Positions 1 through 7,426 of a stretch of 10,697 bases of DNA are shown piece after piece; positions within the stretch are counted from its first letter, which is position 1, and each line of letters begins with the position of its first letter. A program made the position numbers and the translations under genes. The notes beneath the pieces were generated by a model. It made no database searches and was not told the origin of the DNA. It saw nothing but the letters and a program-made list of their open reading frames with translations. This DNA is from an uncultured Pseudomonadales bacterium (GTDB lineage: Bacteria; Pseudomonadota; Gammaproteobacteria; Pseudomonadales; Porticoccaceae): the NCBI GenBank assembly GCA_937998635.1, contig CALLDA010000040.1, forward strand, positions 1 to 10,697, written 5' to 3'.

Positions 1-713
1 GGCTGCGATACAGGCAGTATAATCGACTCAAATAAATTGACCTTATCCGGTAAAGAGGCGATGGTAATAATTGTTTCCGCCAGGTCTTCAATCGTCATAA
101 CACCTTCCTGCTCAGGCACCTGGGGTGTTTTTTCCCAAATATCGGTCATCACGTTGCCGGGATGAACCACACAAACAGCGATATTGTAGGGCCTCAACTC
201 CAGGGCTACAGCCTTGGTTAAACCCGAGACAGCAAATTTGGAGGTGGTATAAGGGGCGCTTTTCACTCGGGGCATTTGTCCGGATATACTGCCTATATTG
301 ATAATTCGACCGCTTTTTTGAGGCTTCATGATACGCGCCGCAGCTCGGCAGCATAGAAAGATGCCAGTGACATTAACGTCCTGCACCTGCTGCCAGTCAC
401 TCAAACTAAGCTCATCAATACGCCCAGACACTGCCATACCAGCATTGTTGACTAAAATATCAAGCTGCCCGTACTTGTCCTGGACATGGGCAAACAGTTT
501 ATCGACAGATTCTTCACTGCTCACATCGGTCAGCACTGCCTCGGCTAAACCGCCCGACTGGTTTATTTCGACCACGGCTTCAGCCATCTTATCGCTACCC
601 CTGGCGGCCAATATCACCTTACAACCCTGCCCCGCTAAGGCAATAGCGATACCTTTGCCGATGCCTTTGCTGGCTCCGGTGACAATGGCTACTTTATCTT
701 TTAATGATTGCAT
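1..713 (-). CDS. Short-chain dehydrogenase/reductase (SDR), 3' end cut by window edge
   Basis: This reads from an ATG at 713 leftward with no stop, giving 237 residues; classical SDRs are about 245-260, so only the last few residues are missing. It should be a cytoplasmic NAD(P)H-dependent oxidoreductase. Visible features are the Rossmann dinucleotide motif TGASKGIG at residues 12-19, NNAG at 89-92, Asn114 in the VNVTG strand, and the catalytic Ser142, Tyr155 and Lys159 (YTTSK), with the usual Ser-Tyr spacing of 13. The PG motif sits at 185-186. Arg38 after the second beta strand (AAR) hints at NADP(H), which is inference. The start is fixed by an in-frame TAA 48 bases upstream with no other usual start codon between; the ribosome site is weak (GTGGA). 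It lies 108 bp behind acs on the same strand with no clear terminator. FabG-like and many alcohol or ketone dehydrogenases look alike, so the substrate cannot be named. Confidence 0.93.
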   Translation of the reverse strand, partial: MQSLKDKVAIVTGASKGIGKGIAIALAGQGCKVILAARGSDKMAEAVVEINQSGGLAEAVLTDVSSEESVDKLFAHVQDKYGQLDILVNNAGMAVSGRIDELSLSDWQQVQDVNVTGIFLCCRAAARIMKPQKSGRIINIGSISGQMPRVKSAPYTTSKFAVSGLTKAVALELRPYNIAVCVVHPGNVMTDIWEKTPQVPEQEGVMTIEDLAETIITIASLPDKVNLFESIILPVSQ

Positions 714-739
714 TTTTATGATTCCACTTTTTATGATTC
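713..739. repeat. Short direct repeat ahead of the SDR start
   Basis: The 12-base unit TTTTTATGATTC occurs exactly at 713-724 and 728-739, a period of 15. It covers the start codon side and the untranslated leader of the SDR gene. It looks like a local slippage duplication in AT-rich DNA; no function is evident. Confidence 0.7.
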
Positions 740-821
740 TAAAGTACTGCTTTTAAGCATGGCCAAAATCTTACGGGGCAAATTGTCGATAAAAACGTCC
801 GGACATTCCTGCACGTTACGC

Positions 822-2759
822 TTACACGTTAAGTCGATTTTTGATTAACTCATCCACCACCGCTGGATCAGCCAGTGTTGAGGTATCTCCCAGATTATCC
901 AGCTCATTGGCAGCGACCTTACGCAAAATACGGCGCATAATCTTGCCAGAGCGAGTCTTGGGCAAACCCGGTGCCCACTGAATTAAATCCGGCCTTGCGA
1001 TGGCACCGATTTCCTTAACACAGATATTAAGCAATTCTTTGTGGAGTTCATCCGAAGGTTCCGCACCTGACATCAAGGTCACGTAGGCGTAAATACCCTC
1101 GCCTTTTATATCATGGGGATAACCAACCACTGCCGCTTCGGCAACTTTTTCGTGGAGCACCAGGGCACTTTCCACCTCTGCGGTACCCATACGATGGCCA
1201 GAAACATTGAGCACATCATCAACCCGGCCAGTGATCCAGTAATAACCGTCTTCATCACGACGTGCACCATCACCGGCGAAGTAGTATCCAGGATAAGTTG
1301 AAAAATAGGTTTCGATTAGGCGTTTATGGTCCCCGTAAACGGTTCGAATCTGTCCAGGCCAGGATGCTTTGATGACTAGATTACCCTGCCCCGGGCCTTC
1401 GACTTCATTACCATCCGGATCAATCAGGGCGGGTTCAACGCCAAAAAACGGCAAGGTGGCCGAACCAGGTTTCAGATCTATGGCACCGGGTAGAGGTGTA
1501 AGCATCTGTCCGCCGGTTTCGGTTTGCCACCAGGTATCGACAATGGGGCAGCGTGATTGACCAATGACCCGGTAATACCATTCCCAGGCTTCTGGGTTGA
1601 TAGGCTCACCGACAGAGCCAAGAAGTTTCAATGAGGACCGAGATGTCGATTCGACAAATGAATCACCGGCACCCATTAAAGCCCGTAAGGCGGTGGGTGC
1701 GGTATAAAATTGATTGACCTGATGTTTATCGACAACCTGCCAGAATCGTGAGGCATCGGGATAGGTGGGTATGCCTTCAAACATCAAGGTGATTGCACCA
1801 TTGCATAAGGGCCCATAGACAATATAGGTATGCCCAGTCACCCAGCCGACATCGGCGGTACACCAGTAAACATCGCCATCATGATAATCGAACACGTATT
1901 TGTGAGTCATTGCCGCCTGTAGCAAATAGCCCCCCGTGGTATGTAATACCCCTTTTGGTTTACCCGTTGAGCCAGAGGTATACAAAATAAACAAGGGATC
2001 CTCAGCATCCATTATTTCTGGAGGGCAATCGCTTTCAGCCTGAGCAGTAATATCGTGATACCAGACATCTCGATCCTCTTGCCAGGCAATGTCGCCGCCA
2101 GTGCGCTGGACCACCAAACAACTATGCACATTTGGACATTCCCTCAGAGCGGTGTCGGTATTTTGTTTTAACGGGACTTTACGACCACCGCGCAAGCCTT
2201 CGTCAGCAGTAATCACCACCTGGCAGTCAGAATCTAGAATGCGATCCTTCAGTGCATCTGGTGAAAAACCTCCGAAGACCACCGAGTGCACGGCACCGAT
2301 ACGAGCACAGGCCAACATCGCGTAGCTGGCTTCTGGGATCATGGGCATGTAAATACAAACCCGGTCGCCTTTTTTTACACCGCGACTGCGCAGGGCATTT
2401 GCCAGCTTGCATACCTGTGTATAAAGCTCGCGGTAAGAGATGTGCTGATCATCGCCAGGCTCATCACCTTCCCAGATAATCGCGGTCTGATCACCGTGAG
2501 TGCTCAGGTGACGATCAATACAATTAACCGCTACATTCAATTTACCGCCAGCGAACCAGGTCGCCTCGCCTTTTTTAAAGTCGTAGTTCCGAACCGTGTT
2601 CCAGGGCTGCTCCCAGGTCAAAAATGATTCCGCCTGCTCTGCCCAGAATTGATCGGGATTAGCGATCGAATACTGATACATTTCCTGGTAAGTTTTTTTA
2701 TTTATATGGGCACTTTTGGCCCAGGCTTCCGGTACCGGATGAACGGGGAATTCAGACAT
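822..2759 (-). CDS. acs: Acetyl-CoA synthetase (AMP-forming)
   Basis: This is a cytoplasmic ANL-family enzyme that activates acetate with ATP to acetyl-AMP and transfers it to CoA, allowing growth on acetate and recapture of overflow acetate. The product is 645 residues, close to the 652 of E. coli Acs. The N-terminal stretch with TYQEMYQYS and PDQFW is typical of the family. The AMP-binding P-loop YTSGSTGKPKG is at 260-270. WWQTETGG at 410-417 includes Trp411, equivalent to the Trp that limits the acyl pocket to acetate in Salmonella Acs (Trp414). The C-terminal PKTRSGKIMRR carries Lys606, the catalytic lysine that Pat-type acetyltransferases modify in relatives, so post-translational control is likely. 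I chose the ATG at 2759 because GGAG stands 7 bases before it and the protein then begins like its homologues; the open frame extends 19 codons further up to 2816 without such support. It follows panD and that gene's terminator, with its own 176-bp leader. Confidence 0.98.
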   Translation of the reverse strand: MSEFPVHPVPEAWAKSAHINKKTYQEMYQYSIANPDQFWAEQAESFLTWEQPWNTVRNYDFKKGEATWFAGGKLNVAVNCIDRHLSTHGDQTAIIWEGDEPGDDQHISYRELYTQVCKLANALRSRGVKKGDRVCIYMPMIPEASYAMLACARIGAVHSVVFGGFSPDALKDRILDSDCQVVITADEGLRGGRKVPLKQNTDTALRECPNVHSCLVVQRTGGDIAWQEDRDVWYHDITAQAESDCPPEIMDAEDPLFILYTSGSTGKPKGVLHTTGGYLLQAAMTHKYVFDYHDGDVYWCTADVGWVTGHTYIVYGPLCNGAITLMFEGIPTYPDASRFWQVVDKHQVNQFYTAPTALRALMGAGDSFVESTSRSSLKLLGSVGEPINPEAWEWYYRVIGQSRCPIVDTWWQTETGGQMLTPLPGAIDLKPGSATLPFFGVEPALIDPDGNEVEGPGQGNLVIKASWPGQIRTVYGDHKRLIETYFSTYPGYYFAGDGARRDEDGYYWITGRVDDVLNVSGHRMGTAEVESALVLHEKVAEAAVVGYPHDIKGEGIYAYVTLMSGAEPSDELHKELLNICVKEIGAIARPDLIQWAPGLPKTRSGKIMRRILRKVAANELDNLGDTSTLADPAVVDELIKNRLNV

Positions 2760-2831
2760 AATTTGGCTCCATGGACTCATCAACTGATCAAATATTTTCG
2801 TCAGGCATTCTGTCACAACACCTTTATCAGG

Positions 2832-2845
2832 GCTATCTTGATAGC
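2832..2845. promoter_or_regulatory. Perfect inverted repeat upstream of acs, operator candidate
   Basis: GCTATC-TT-GATAGC is a perfect 6-bp inverted repeat with a 2-bp spacer, lying 73 bp before the acs start and after the panD terminator. A two-base loop is too tight for a good RNA hairpin, so a protein-binding operator is the better reading. No convincing -35/-10 pair could be fixed beside it. The binding protein is unknown. Confidence 0.4.
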
Positions 2846-2867
2846 TTATTTACTAAGATTAAGGCGA

Positions 2868-2898
2868 CCAAAGACTAAAGAAGCCCCGAAAGGGCTTC
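2868..2898 (-). terminator. Intrinsic terminator after panD
   Basis: Read on the minus strand, GAAGCCC and GGGCTTC (2898-2892 and 2886-2880) form a 7-bp stem around the loop TTTCG, followed by the T-rich stretch TTTAGTCTTT. On the plus strand no T tract follows, so it acts on minus-strand transcription. It lies 38 bp beyond the panD stop and separates panCD from acs. The T tract is interrupted, so some readthrough into acs is possible. Confidence 0.7.
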
Positions 2899-2935
2899 AA
2901 GATGCTAGCTGAATACGCTTACGGTAATGACGGCC

Positions 2936-3319
2936 CTAAGAAACAGCCTGAACAGCGATAGTATTTGCCGTGCGATCAATGCTGTTGTCTTCGTTGAGGT
3001 AAACTAGTTTTGGCTTGTGGGCTTCCATTTCGGCTTCGTCAAACTGACCGTAGGTGGCGATGATAATTCGATCCCCGACCTGGACACGACGAGCCGCAGC
3101 ACCATTCATCGAGATAATGCCGGAACCGGCCTCAGCCTTGATGATGTAGGTAGTAAAGCGCTCACCATTGTTGACGTTATATATATCGATCTGTTCGAAC
3201 TCGCGCATACCGGCAAGTTTTAACAAATTACTGTCAATAGCGCAGGACCCGTCATACCAGAGTTCGGCCTGTGTAACGGTGCCCATATGCAACTTTGCTT
3301 TTAGCATATTGGTAAACAT
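2936..3319 (-). CDS. panD: Aspartate 1-decarboxylase proenzyme
   Basis: PanD makes beta-alanine from aspartate, which PanC joins to pantoate. It is a cytoplasmic tetramer that cleaves itself to create a pyruvoyl cofactor. The 127-residue product matches the E. coli length of 126. The self-cleavage site is plain: YDGSCAID puts Gly24-Ser25 at exactly the expected place, with Ser25 becoming the pyruvoyl group. Other family landmarks are KLH at 9-11, NGERF, the Tyr of TTYII, and the ISMNGAAAR segment. The start ATG at 3319 has GGGGGAG 9 bases upstream, and this ribosome site lies inside the last codons of panC, whose stop is only 6 bases away. The two genes are therefore an operon and probably translationally coupled. 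Gammaproteobacterial PanD of this type usually needs PanZ/PanM for maturation; no such gene is seen here. Confidence 0.98.
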   Translation of the reverse strand: MFTNMLKAKLHMGTVTQAELWYDGSCAIDSNLLKLAGMREFEQIDIYNVNNGERFTTYIIKAEAGSGIISMNGAAARRVQVGDRIIIATYGQFDEAEMEAHKPKLVYLNEDNSIDRTANTIAVQAVS

Positions 3320-3325
3320 GATTGA

Positions 3326-4234
3326 CTACTCCCCCACTGTTGCCGACAGCCCTGAACCTGGATTCAAGTTCAGGCTGACATTATCAATTAGCCGCGCTCC
3401 GGTGGCGTACATCGCCCCCAAAATTGTAACGTCCATATCATCGTGCGCAGCTGGCTCCAGACTCTTGGCGTTGCGAATACTAACATAATCTATACGAAAT
3501 CCATCTTTTTCTATCTTTTCTATTGCGCTCTCTTCAAGCTGGGTGAAATCCCGCCGACCGTTAACTATTTCTTCCCGGCACCAACACAGCGTTTCATACA
3601 ATATTTTGACCCGGGAGCGCTCTTCCTTAGTTAAATAACTGTTCCGTGAGCTGAGTGCCAGACCGTCATGATCTCGCGCTATCTCTGCACCAATAATGTC
3701 AACGGGGATACACAAATCCTCCACCATCCGGCGAATCACCGCCAGTTGCTGAAAATCCTTAATACCGAAGATGGCGCGATCTGGCTGGACGATATTGAGC
3801 AACTTCGACACCACAGTGGTAACGCCTTCGAAATGGCCGGGACGGCTAGCACCACATAAAATATCCGTCATGGTCGGCACTACGACTCGGGTTTGGTCGG
3901 CCATGCCGTTTGGATAAATTTCTTTTTCATCAGGATAAAACAGATAGTTACAGCCGGCACTTTCCAATTTTCGGACATCATCATCAAAGGTTCGCGGATA
4001 CTTTTCCCAGTCTTCGTTGAGACCAAATTGCAGTGGGTTAACAAATATACTCGCCACCACGACATCACAACTTTCTGCGGCCAGACACACTAACTGTAAG
4101 TGGCCCTCATGGAGGTTGCCCATGGTCGGCACGAAACCAATCTGCTTACCCGCTAGCCGCTCCACTCTGAGCTCGTCTCGCATGCCGGATACGGTATGGA
4201 ATATTTTCATATTTTTCGTTGCTGCAGTATCCAT
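3326..4234 (-). CDS. panC: Pantoate-beta-alanine ligase (pantothenate synthetase)
   Basis: PanC condenses pantoate and beta-alanine at the cost of ATP to give pantothenate, the precursor of CoA. The sequence shows the nucleotidyl-transferase signature FVPTMGNLHEGH at 34-45 (the HIGH-like box), NPLQF at 66-70 whose Gln binds pantoate, RPGHFEGV at 131-138, FGIKDFQQ at 156-163, and RDHDGLALSSRN at 187-198, the KMSKS-like loop. At 302 residues it is somewhat longer than E. coli PanC (283), partly because the chosen start adds eight residues. I chose the ATG at 4234 because AAGG stands about 9 bases before it; the next ATG at 4210 (MKIF) would align better with homologues but has no visible ribosome site. 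The gene heads a two-gene panCD operon with panD 6 bp downstream. panB, usually the neighbour in Pseudomonas, is missing, and dnaB lies 93 bp upstream instead. Confidence 0.97.
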   Translation of the reverse strand: MDTAATKNMKIFHTVSGMRDELRVERLAGKQIGFVPTMGNLHEGHLQLVCLAAESCDVVVASIFVNPLQFGLNEDWEKYPRTFDDDVRKLESAGCNYLFYPDEKEIYPNGMADQTRVVVPTMTDILCGASRPGHFEGVTTVVSKLLNIVQPDRAIFGIKDFQQLAVIRRMVEDLCIPVDIIGAEIARDHDGLALSSRNSYLTKEERSRVKILYETLCWCREEIVNGRRDFTQLEESAIEKIEKDGFRIDYVSIRNAKSLEPAAHDDMDVTILGAMYATGARLIDNVSLNLNPGSGLSATVGE

Positions 4235-4318
4235 TAATTTACCTTCAGGTATCGCTTAAACACTTACCGCCGACTAGCCATGATTTAAGATAAGCGGTTC
4301 ACATGGAAAGATCATCAA

Positions 4319-4344
4319 CCATAATCGCTAAGCATTATCGCTAA
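4319..4344. repeat. Imperfect 13-bp tandem repeat over the dnaB stop codon
   Basis: The units at 4319-4331 and 4332-4344 match at 11 of 13 positions (minus strand TTAGCGATAATGC then TTAGCGATTATGG). The first unit on the minus strand encodes the end of DnaB and the stop TAG falls at the junction. Removing one unit would give DnaB a slightly different tail (SDYG then stop), so the repeat may have reshaped the C-terminus. Confidence 0.6.
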
Positions 4345-5698
4345 AATAATCCCGCGCCAAATTTTCAAAACGGGTGTATTTACCAAGAAATGCCAAACGC
4401 GCCGTGCCAATCGGACCATTTCTCTGTTTGCCGATGATTATTTCGGCCACGCCTTTATCCTGAGTATCCTCGTTGTAGACCTCATCTCGGTAGATAAACA
4501 GCACCACGTCAGCATCCTGCTCGATAGCACCCGATTCGCGCAAATCCGAATTCACCGGTCGTTTGTTTGGCCGTTGCTCAACATTACGACTGAGCTGAGA
4601 GAGAGCAATCATCGGGCAATCAAATTCCCGAGCAATAATTTTAAGCTCTCGGGATATTTGCGAAATCTCCTGGACACGACTATCACTAGAGGTACTCGCA
4701 CTCATCAATTGCAGGTAATCCACCATAACCATGGCTGGAGTGCCGTGCTCCCTAGATAACTGACGAATACGATTGCGCAATTCCAGCGGACTTATCCCTG
4801 GCGTGTCGTCGATATACAGGGGTCTATCTTTCATTCGAGCGGCTGCTCCCGACAACCGGGTGAAGTCGTCCGGGTCTAGATTGCCACTCCTAACTTTACT
4901 CTGGTCGATCTTGCCCATTGATGAGAGCAGACGTATCACCAGTTGATTGGCAGGCATTTCCAAACTAAACACCAGCACCGGTTTGTCTTGATGGAGCATG
5001 GCATGCTCGACCATGTTCATGGCAAAAGAGGTTTTACCCATAGACGGCCGACCTGCCACGATAACCAAATCGGCCTGCTGCCAACCGGACGTCATTCCAT
5101 CCAGCTCACTAAAACCGGTACTCAAACCGGTGATATCCGCATCGCTGTTAAACAACTCGTCAATGCGGTCTATCGCCTGCCGCAATAAGTCGGTAACGTA
5201 TTGAAAACCGCCCTCTCGGGGACGATCCTCCATCACTTCCATCAAGCGCCTTTCGGCTTCAGCCAATAATTTACTGCTATCCCAACCCAGGGGGTTGTAG
5301 CTTTTATCGACAATATCGCTGGCCGCAGCGATGAGTTTTCTTACCGTGGCCCGCTCCAGTACAATCTGGGCGTAAGCCAGAATATTGGCAGCGCTTGGCG
5401 TATTGCGAGTGAGTTCGACCAGGTAAGCATCGCCACCGACCTGATCAAGGGATTCATTGTCTTTAAGGGTTTCGGAAAGTGTGATGACATCCAGAGGCTG
5501 ATCCGATTGGGACAGCCCCTGCATGGTTTTGAATATAAGTTGGTGATCGAGACTAAAGAAATCTTCTTCACGGATAAGTGCTGAGACGCCGTCAAAAGCG
5601 TCGTTAGCCAGCATCAGGCCACCCAGAACAGCCTGTTCCGCCTCAATAGAATGAGGCGGCTGTGGTGTCAGTCGGCTATTAGAAAAGGTATCGACCAT
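4328..5698 (-). CDS. dnaB: Replicative DNA helicase DnaB
   Basis: DnaB is the hexameric ring helicase that unwinds DNA ahead of the fork, loaded by an initiation factor and contacting DnaG primase. The 456-residue protein has the N-terminal DnaB domain (about 14-115: SIEAEQAVLGGLM onward), a linker helix, and the RecA-like motor domain (about 185-450). Walker A is GRPSMGKT at 216-223, the catalytic Glu lies in SLEMP at 245-249, Walker B is MVMVDYLQLM at 323-332, motif H4 contains Gln368 in ALSQLSRN, and KQRNGP at 424-429 holds the arginine-finger region. Length is close to the E. coli 471, with no intein inserted. The ATG at 5698 is chosen because an in-frame TGA lies four codons upstream; its ribosome site is poor (AAGAG very close). 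It follows rplI by 90 bp, as in other gammaproteobacteria, with no terminator seen between, so it may share the rpsF transcript. Confidence 0.98.
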   Translation of the reverse strand: MVDTFSNSRLTPQPPHSIEAEQAVLGGLMLANDAFDGVSALIREEDFFSLDHQLIFKTMQGLSQSDQPLDVITLSETLKDNESLDQVGGDAYLVELTRNTPSAANILAYAQIVLERATVRKLIAAASDIVDKSYNPLGWDSSKLLAEAERRLMEVMEDRPREGGFQYVTDLLRQAIDRIDELFNSDADITGLSTGFSELDGMTSGWQQADLVIVAGRPSMGKTSFAMNMVEHAMLHQDKPVLVFSLEMPANQLVIRLLSSMGKIDQSKVRSGNLDPDDFTRLSGAAARMKDRPLYIDDTPGISPLELRNRIRQLSREHGTPAMVMVDYLQLMSASTSSDSRVQEISQISRELKIIAREFDCPMIALSQLSRNVEQRPNKRPVNSDLRESGAIEQDADVVLFIYRDEVYNEDTQDKGVAEIIIGKQRNGPIGTARLAFLGKYTRFENLARDYFSDNA

Positions 5699-5724
5699 AG
5701 CTCTTGATCACAATCCTCAGTCAC

Positions 5725-5750
5725 CGCCTGTTCCATACGCCTGTTCCATA
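5725..5750. repeat. Perfect 13-bp tandem duplication between rplI and dnaB
   Basis: CGCCTGTTCCATA occurs twice head to tail, at 5725-5737 and 5738-5750, without a mismatch. It lies in the 90-bp gap ahead of dnaB. Each copy carries an ATG on the minus strand, giving two very short frames before dnaB. A recent slippage event is the simplest reading. Confidence 0.9.
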
Positions 5751-5788
5751 AAGTGAGCTGATATGGAGCGGGCTAATCGACCGCGTAA

Positions 5789-6247
5789 TTAGGCGGACAA
5801 ATCTTCGCTAACAATCACATTGATAGCGACAGAAACATCGCTATGCAACTGTATGTTGACTTCGTGCTCACCCAGATCACGGATCGCCCCCAGGGGCATT
5901 TTAACTTCGCTTTTAGTCAGCTCTATACCCGCTGCCGTACAGGCATCAGCCACATCTCGCGGCCCCACAGAGCCGAACAGCTTGCCTTCTTCACCGGCCA
6001 CTGCAGTGATAATCACTGAAGCCATCTCTTCGAGCTTCTCAGCCTTGCTTTGAGCCGCTCCCAGTTTACCCAGAGCAACGCGTTCGAGTTCTGCTCTCCG
6101 GGCTTCAAATTCAACCAGGTTTGCAGCGGTAGCAAATATCGCTTTACCCTGAGGGATCAGGAAATTCCTGCCAAATCCTGCCTTAACGGACACTTTGTCG
6201 CCAATATTTCCTAATTTACCAACTTTTTCGAGCAAGATAACATCCAT
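5789..6247 (-). CDS. rplI: 50S ribosomal protein L9
   Basis: L9 binds 23S rRNA near the base of the L1 stalk and reaches out with a second domain, helping to maintain reading frame. The 152-residue product compares with 149 in E. coli. The N-terminal domain begins MDVILLEKVGKLGNIGD and continues VKAGFGRNFLIPQGKA, a family signature; a helical linker (EFEARRAELERVA) leads to the C-terminal domain containing GKLFGSVGPRDVADA. I chose the ATG at 6247 because AGGA stands 6 bases before it and homologues start M-x-VILL. An in-frame ATG at 6253 would add two residues but abuts the ribosome site. It follows the DUF2232 gene by 55 bp and precedes dnaB. Confidence 0.98.
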   Translation of the reverse strand: MDVILLEKVGKLGNIGDKVSVKAGFGRNFLIPQGKAIFATAANLVEFEARRAELERVALGKLGAAQSKAEKLEEMASVIITAVAGEEGKLFGSVGPRDVADACTAAGIELTKSEVKMPLGAIRDLGEHEVNIQLHSDVSVAINVIVSEDLSA

Positions 6248-6302
6248 CTCCATTCCTCATTCTTTCGTTCTTGATAATAACGTTCTATTTTAAAGCTTCA
6301 AA

Positions 6303-7166
6303 TTACTGACTAGTTTTACGTGCCGCGAGACGAGCTCTAAAATCCAGCAAACTATCCAGAAAACCCAAACCTACCAGTACAGTGCTCAGCGGCCCGACCA
6401 TCAACACCAGGCCCATATAAAAGACCACTAGCCAGTGACTACCAAGTTGGGCAAAAGCCACTGTGTGATGAACCAGCGCGATACCAGTCAGCAACAACGG
6501 TAATCCCAACAAATTTCCCCAGGTAAAGTAGTCCCTGGACAATATATAACAAGTGCAAAGCCCTACCATCAAAATTGTAGCTGCCCCCCGGTTCATTCGA
6601 AGCCCATGAAACTCGGTTCGAAATCCTCCCGGGTTATAAAGCAAGGCCTGCCACCAGCGTGCCAGTAACAAGGAAGAAATTGCCGTTAGAGCCACTGCCC
6701 AGGCGACCAGGCCCGCAAGAAACACGTCACTGGGCACCAAATCTATTACCTGCTCCTGTTGCCTGGCTACTTCTGCAAACACTTCTAACAAGCTAGCTCG
6801 CATCGCCTCTAAATCAGCAGCCAAATTAAGCTTAACTAACAATGAGGCCACAGCACTCGACAGTACCATTGCCAGTAGAGTCCACGCCCACGATGCTGTT
6901 GATCGCAAAGTCAGCGCTCCCAACACCACAACTAATACCGATAATAACGAAGCCCAGACCATTAAGGCATTCATGTCGCTGATATTGAGTACGATAATTA
7001 AAGGCAGTAAGGCCCAGAGCATCACCAGCATTGCATCAGCAACACTGTGCCTCAGTGCAACGAGGCCAACGGCAGCAGGACTAATTAAAGGCAGCATATT
7101 GCCAAAAAAGGCGACCAGCGCTGCTTTAAATCGCCCCGCCATAATAAACTCGGCGAGAGCCTTCAT
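6303..7166 (-). CDS. DUF2232-type multi-spanning membrane protein
   Basis: This 287-residue protein is strongly hydrophobic, with about eight likely membrane segments near residues 15-38, 44-62, 67-87, 92-112, 147-170, 196-214, 218-236 and 245-270. A soluble, acidic loop with Glu/Gln-rich sequence (about 118-145) separates two halves. Family-like marks are the amphipathic start MKALAEFIMAGR, the conserved-looking NPGGFRTEFHGLR at 178-190, and FLDSLLDFR at 269-277. In Pseudomonas and relatives a predicted inner-membrane protein of this kind sits exactly here, between rpsR and rplI; its function is unknown. The gene starts 26 bp after rpsR and ends 55 bp before rplI, so it is probably cotranscribed with ribosomal protein genes. 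The ribosome site is weak, which may lower its output relative to its neighbours. The DUF2232 assignment rests on position and recall, not on a profile search. Confidence 0.85.
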   Translation of the reverse strand: MKALAEFIMAGRFKAALVAFFGNMLPLISPAAVGLVALRHSVADAMLVMLWALLPLIIVLNISDMNALMVWASLLSVLVVVLGALTLRSTASWAWTLLAMVLSSAVASLLVKLNLAADLEAMRASLLEVFAEVARQQEQVIDLVPSDVFLAGLVAWAVALTAISSLLLARWWQALLYNPGGFRTEFHGLRMNRGAATILMVGLCTCYILSRDYFTWGNLLGLPLLLTGIALVHHTVAFAQLGSHWLVVFYMGLVLMVGPLSTVLVGLGFLDSLLDFRARLAARKTSQ

Positions 7167-7192
7167 GGATAGAAACCGCTATTAACGTTTAC

Positions 7193-7423
7193 TTACTTGT
7201 GGCTATCCGTGTACGGCAACAGGGCTAAAAACCGGGCACGCTTGATAGCAGTAGCCAGTTGGCGCTGATACCTGGCTTTTGTACCGCTAATTCGGCTAGG
7301 TACGATTTTGCCAGTTTCTGACACATACTCTTTCAGGGTATCGAGATCTTTATAGTCGATCTCGACCACACCTTCGGCGGTGAATCGACAAAACTTGCGA
7401 CGACGATTATTAAAACGGGCCAT
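7193..7423 (-). CDS. rpsR: 30S ribosomal protein S18
   Basis: S18 joins S6 as a heterodimer on the central domain (platform) of the 30S subunit, near the mRNA exit. The 76-residue product is nearly the same as E. coli S18 (75): RRRKFCRFTAEGV at 7-19, EIDYKDL, GKIVPSRISGTKA and YQRQLATAIKRARFLALLPYTD are all family landmarks. The start at 7423 is preceded by GGAGG 8 bases upstream, and that site overlaps the last two codons and stop of rpsF, only 3 bases away. Translation coupling with S6 fits the need for equal amounts of the two partners. Confidence 0.99.
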   Translation of the reverse strand: MARFNNRRRKFCRFTAEGVVEIDYKDLDTLKEYVSETGKIVPSRISGTKARYQRQLATAIKRARFLALLPYTDSHK

Positions 7424-7426
7424 GAC

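Noticed and set aside
328..756. 142-codon open frame on the plus strand
   Set aside because: It lies antisense to the dehydrogenase, whose reverse reading has clear SDR motifs; the plus-strand product is low-complexity Ser/Leu/Pro-rich and has no ribosome site.
714..821. Terminator after acs (AACGT...ACGTT followed by TTT around 778-803)
   Set aside because: The stem is only 5 bp around a 14-base loop with GTCCGGAC inside; too weak to call.
2286..2627. 113-codon plus-strand frame within acs
   Set aside because: Fully inside the well-conserved acs coding region on the opposite strand, with no motif of its own.
4328..5698. Intein or phage-type helicase in dnaB
   Set aside because: Length and motif spacing are those of an ordinary chromosomal DnaB, in the conserved rplI-dnaB setting.
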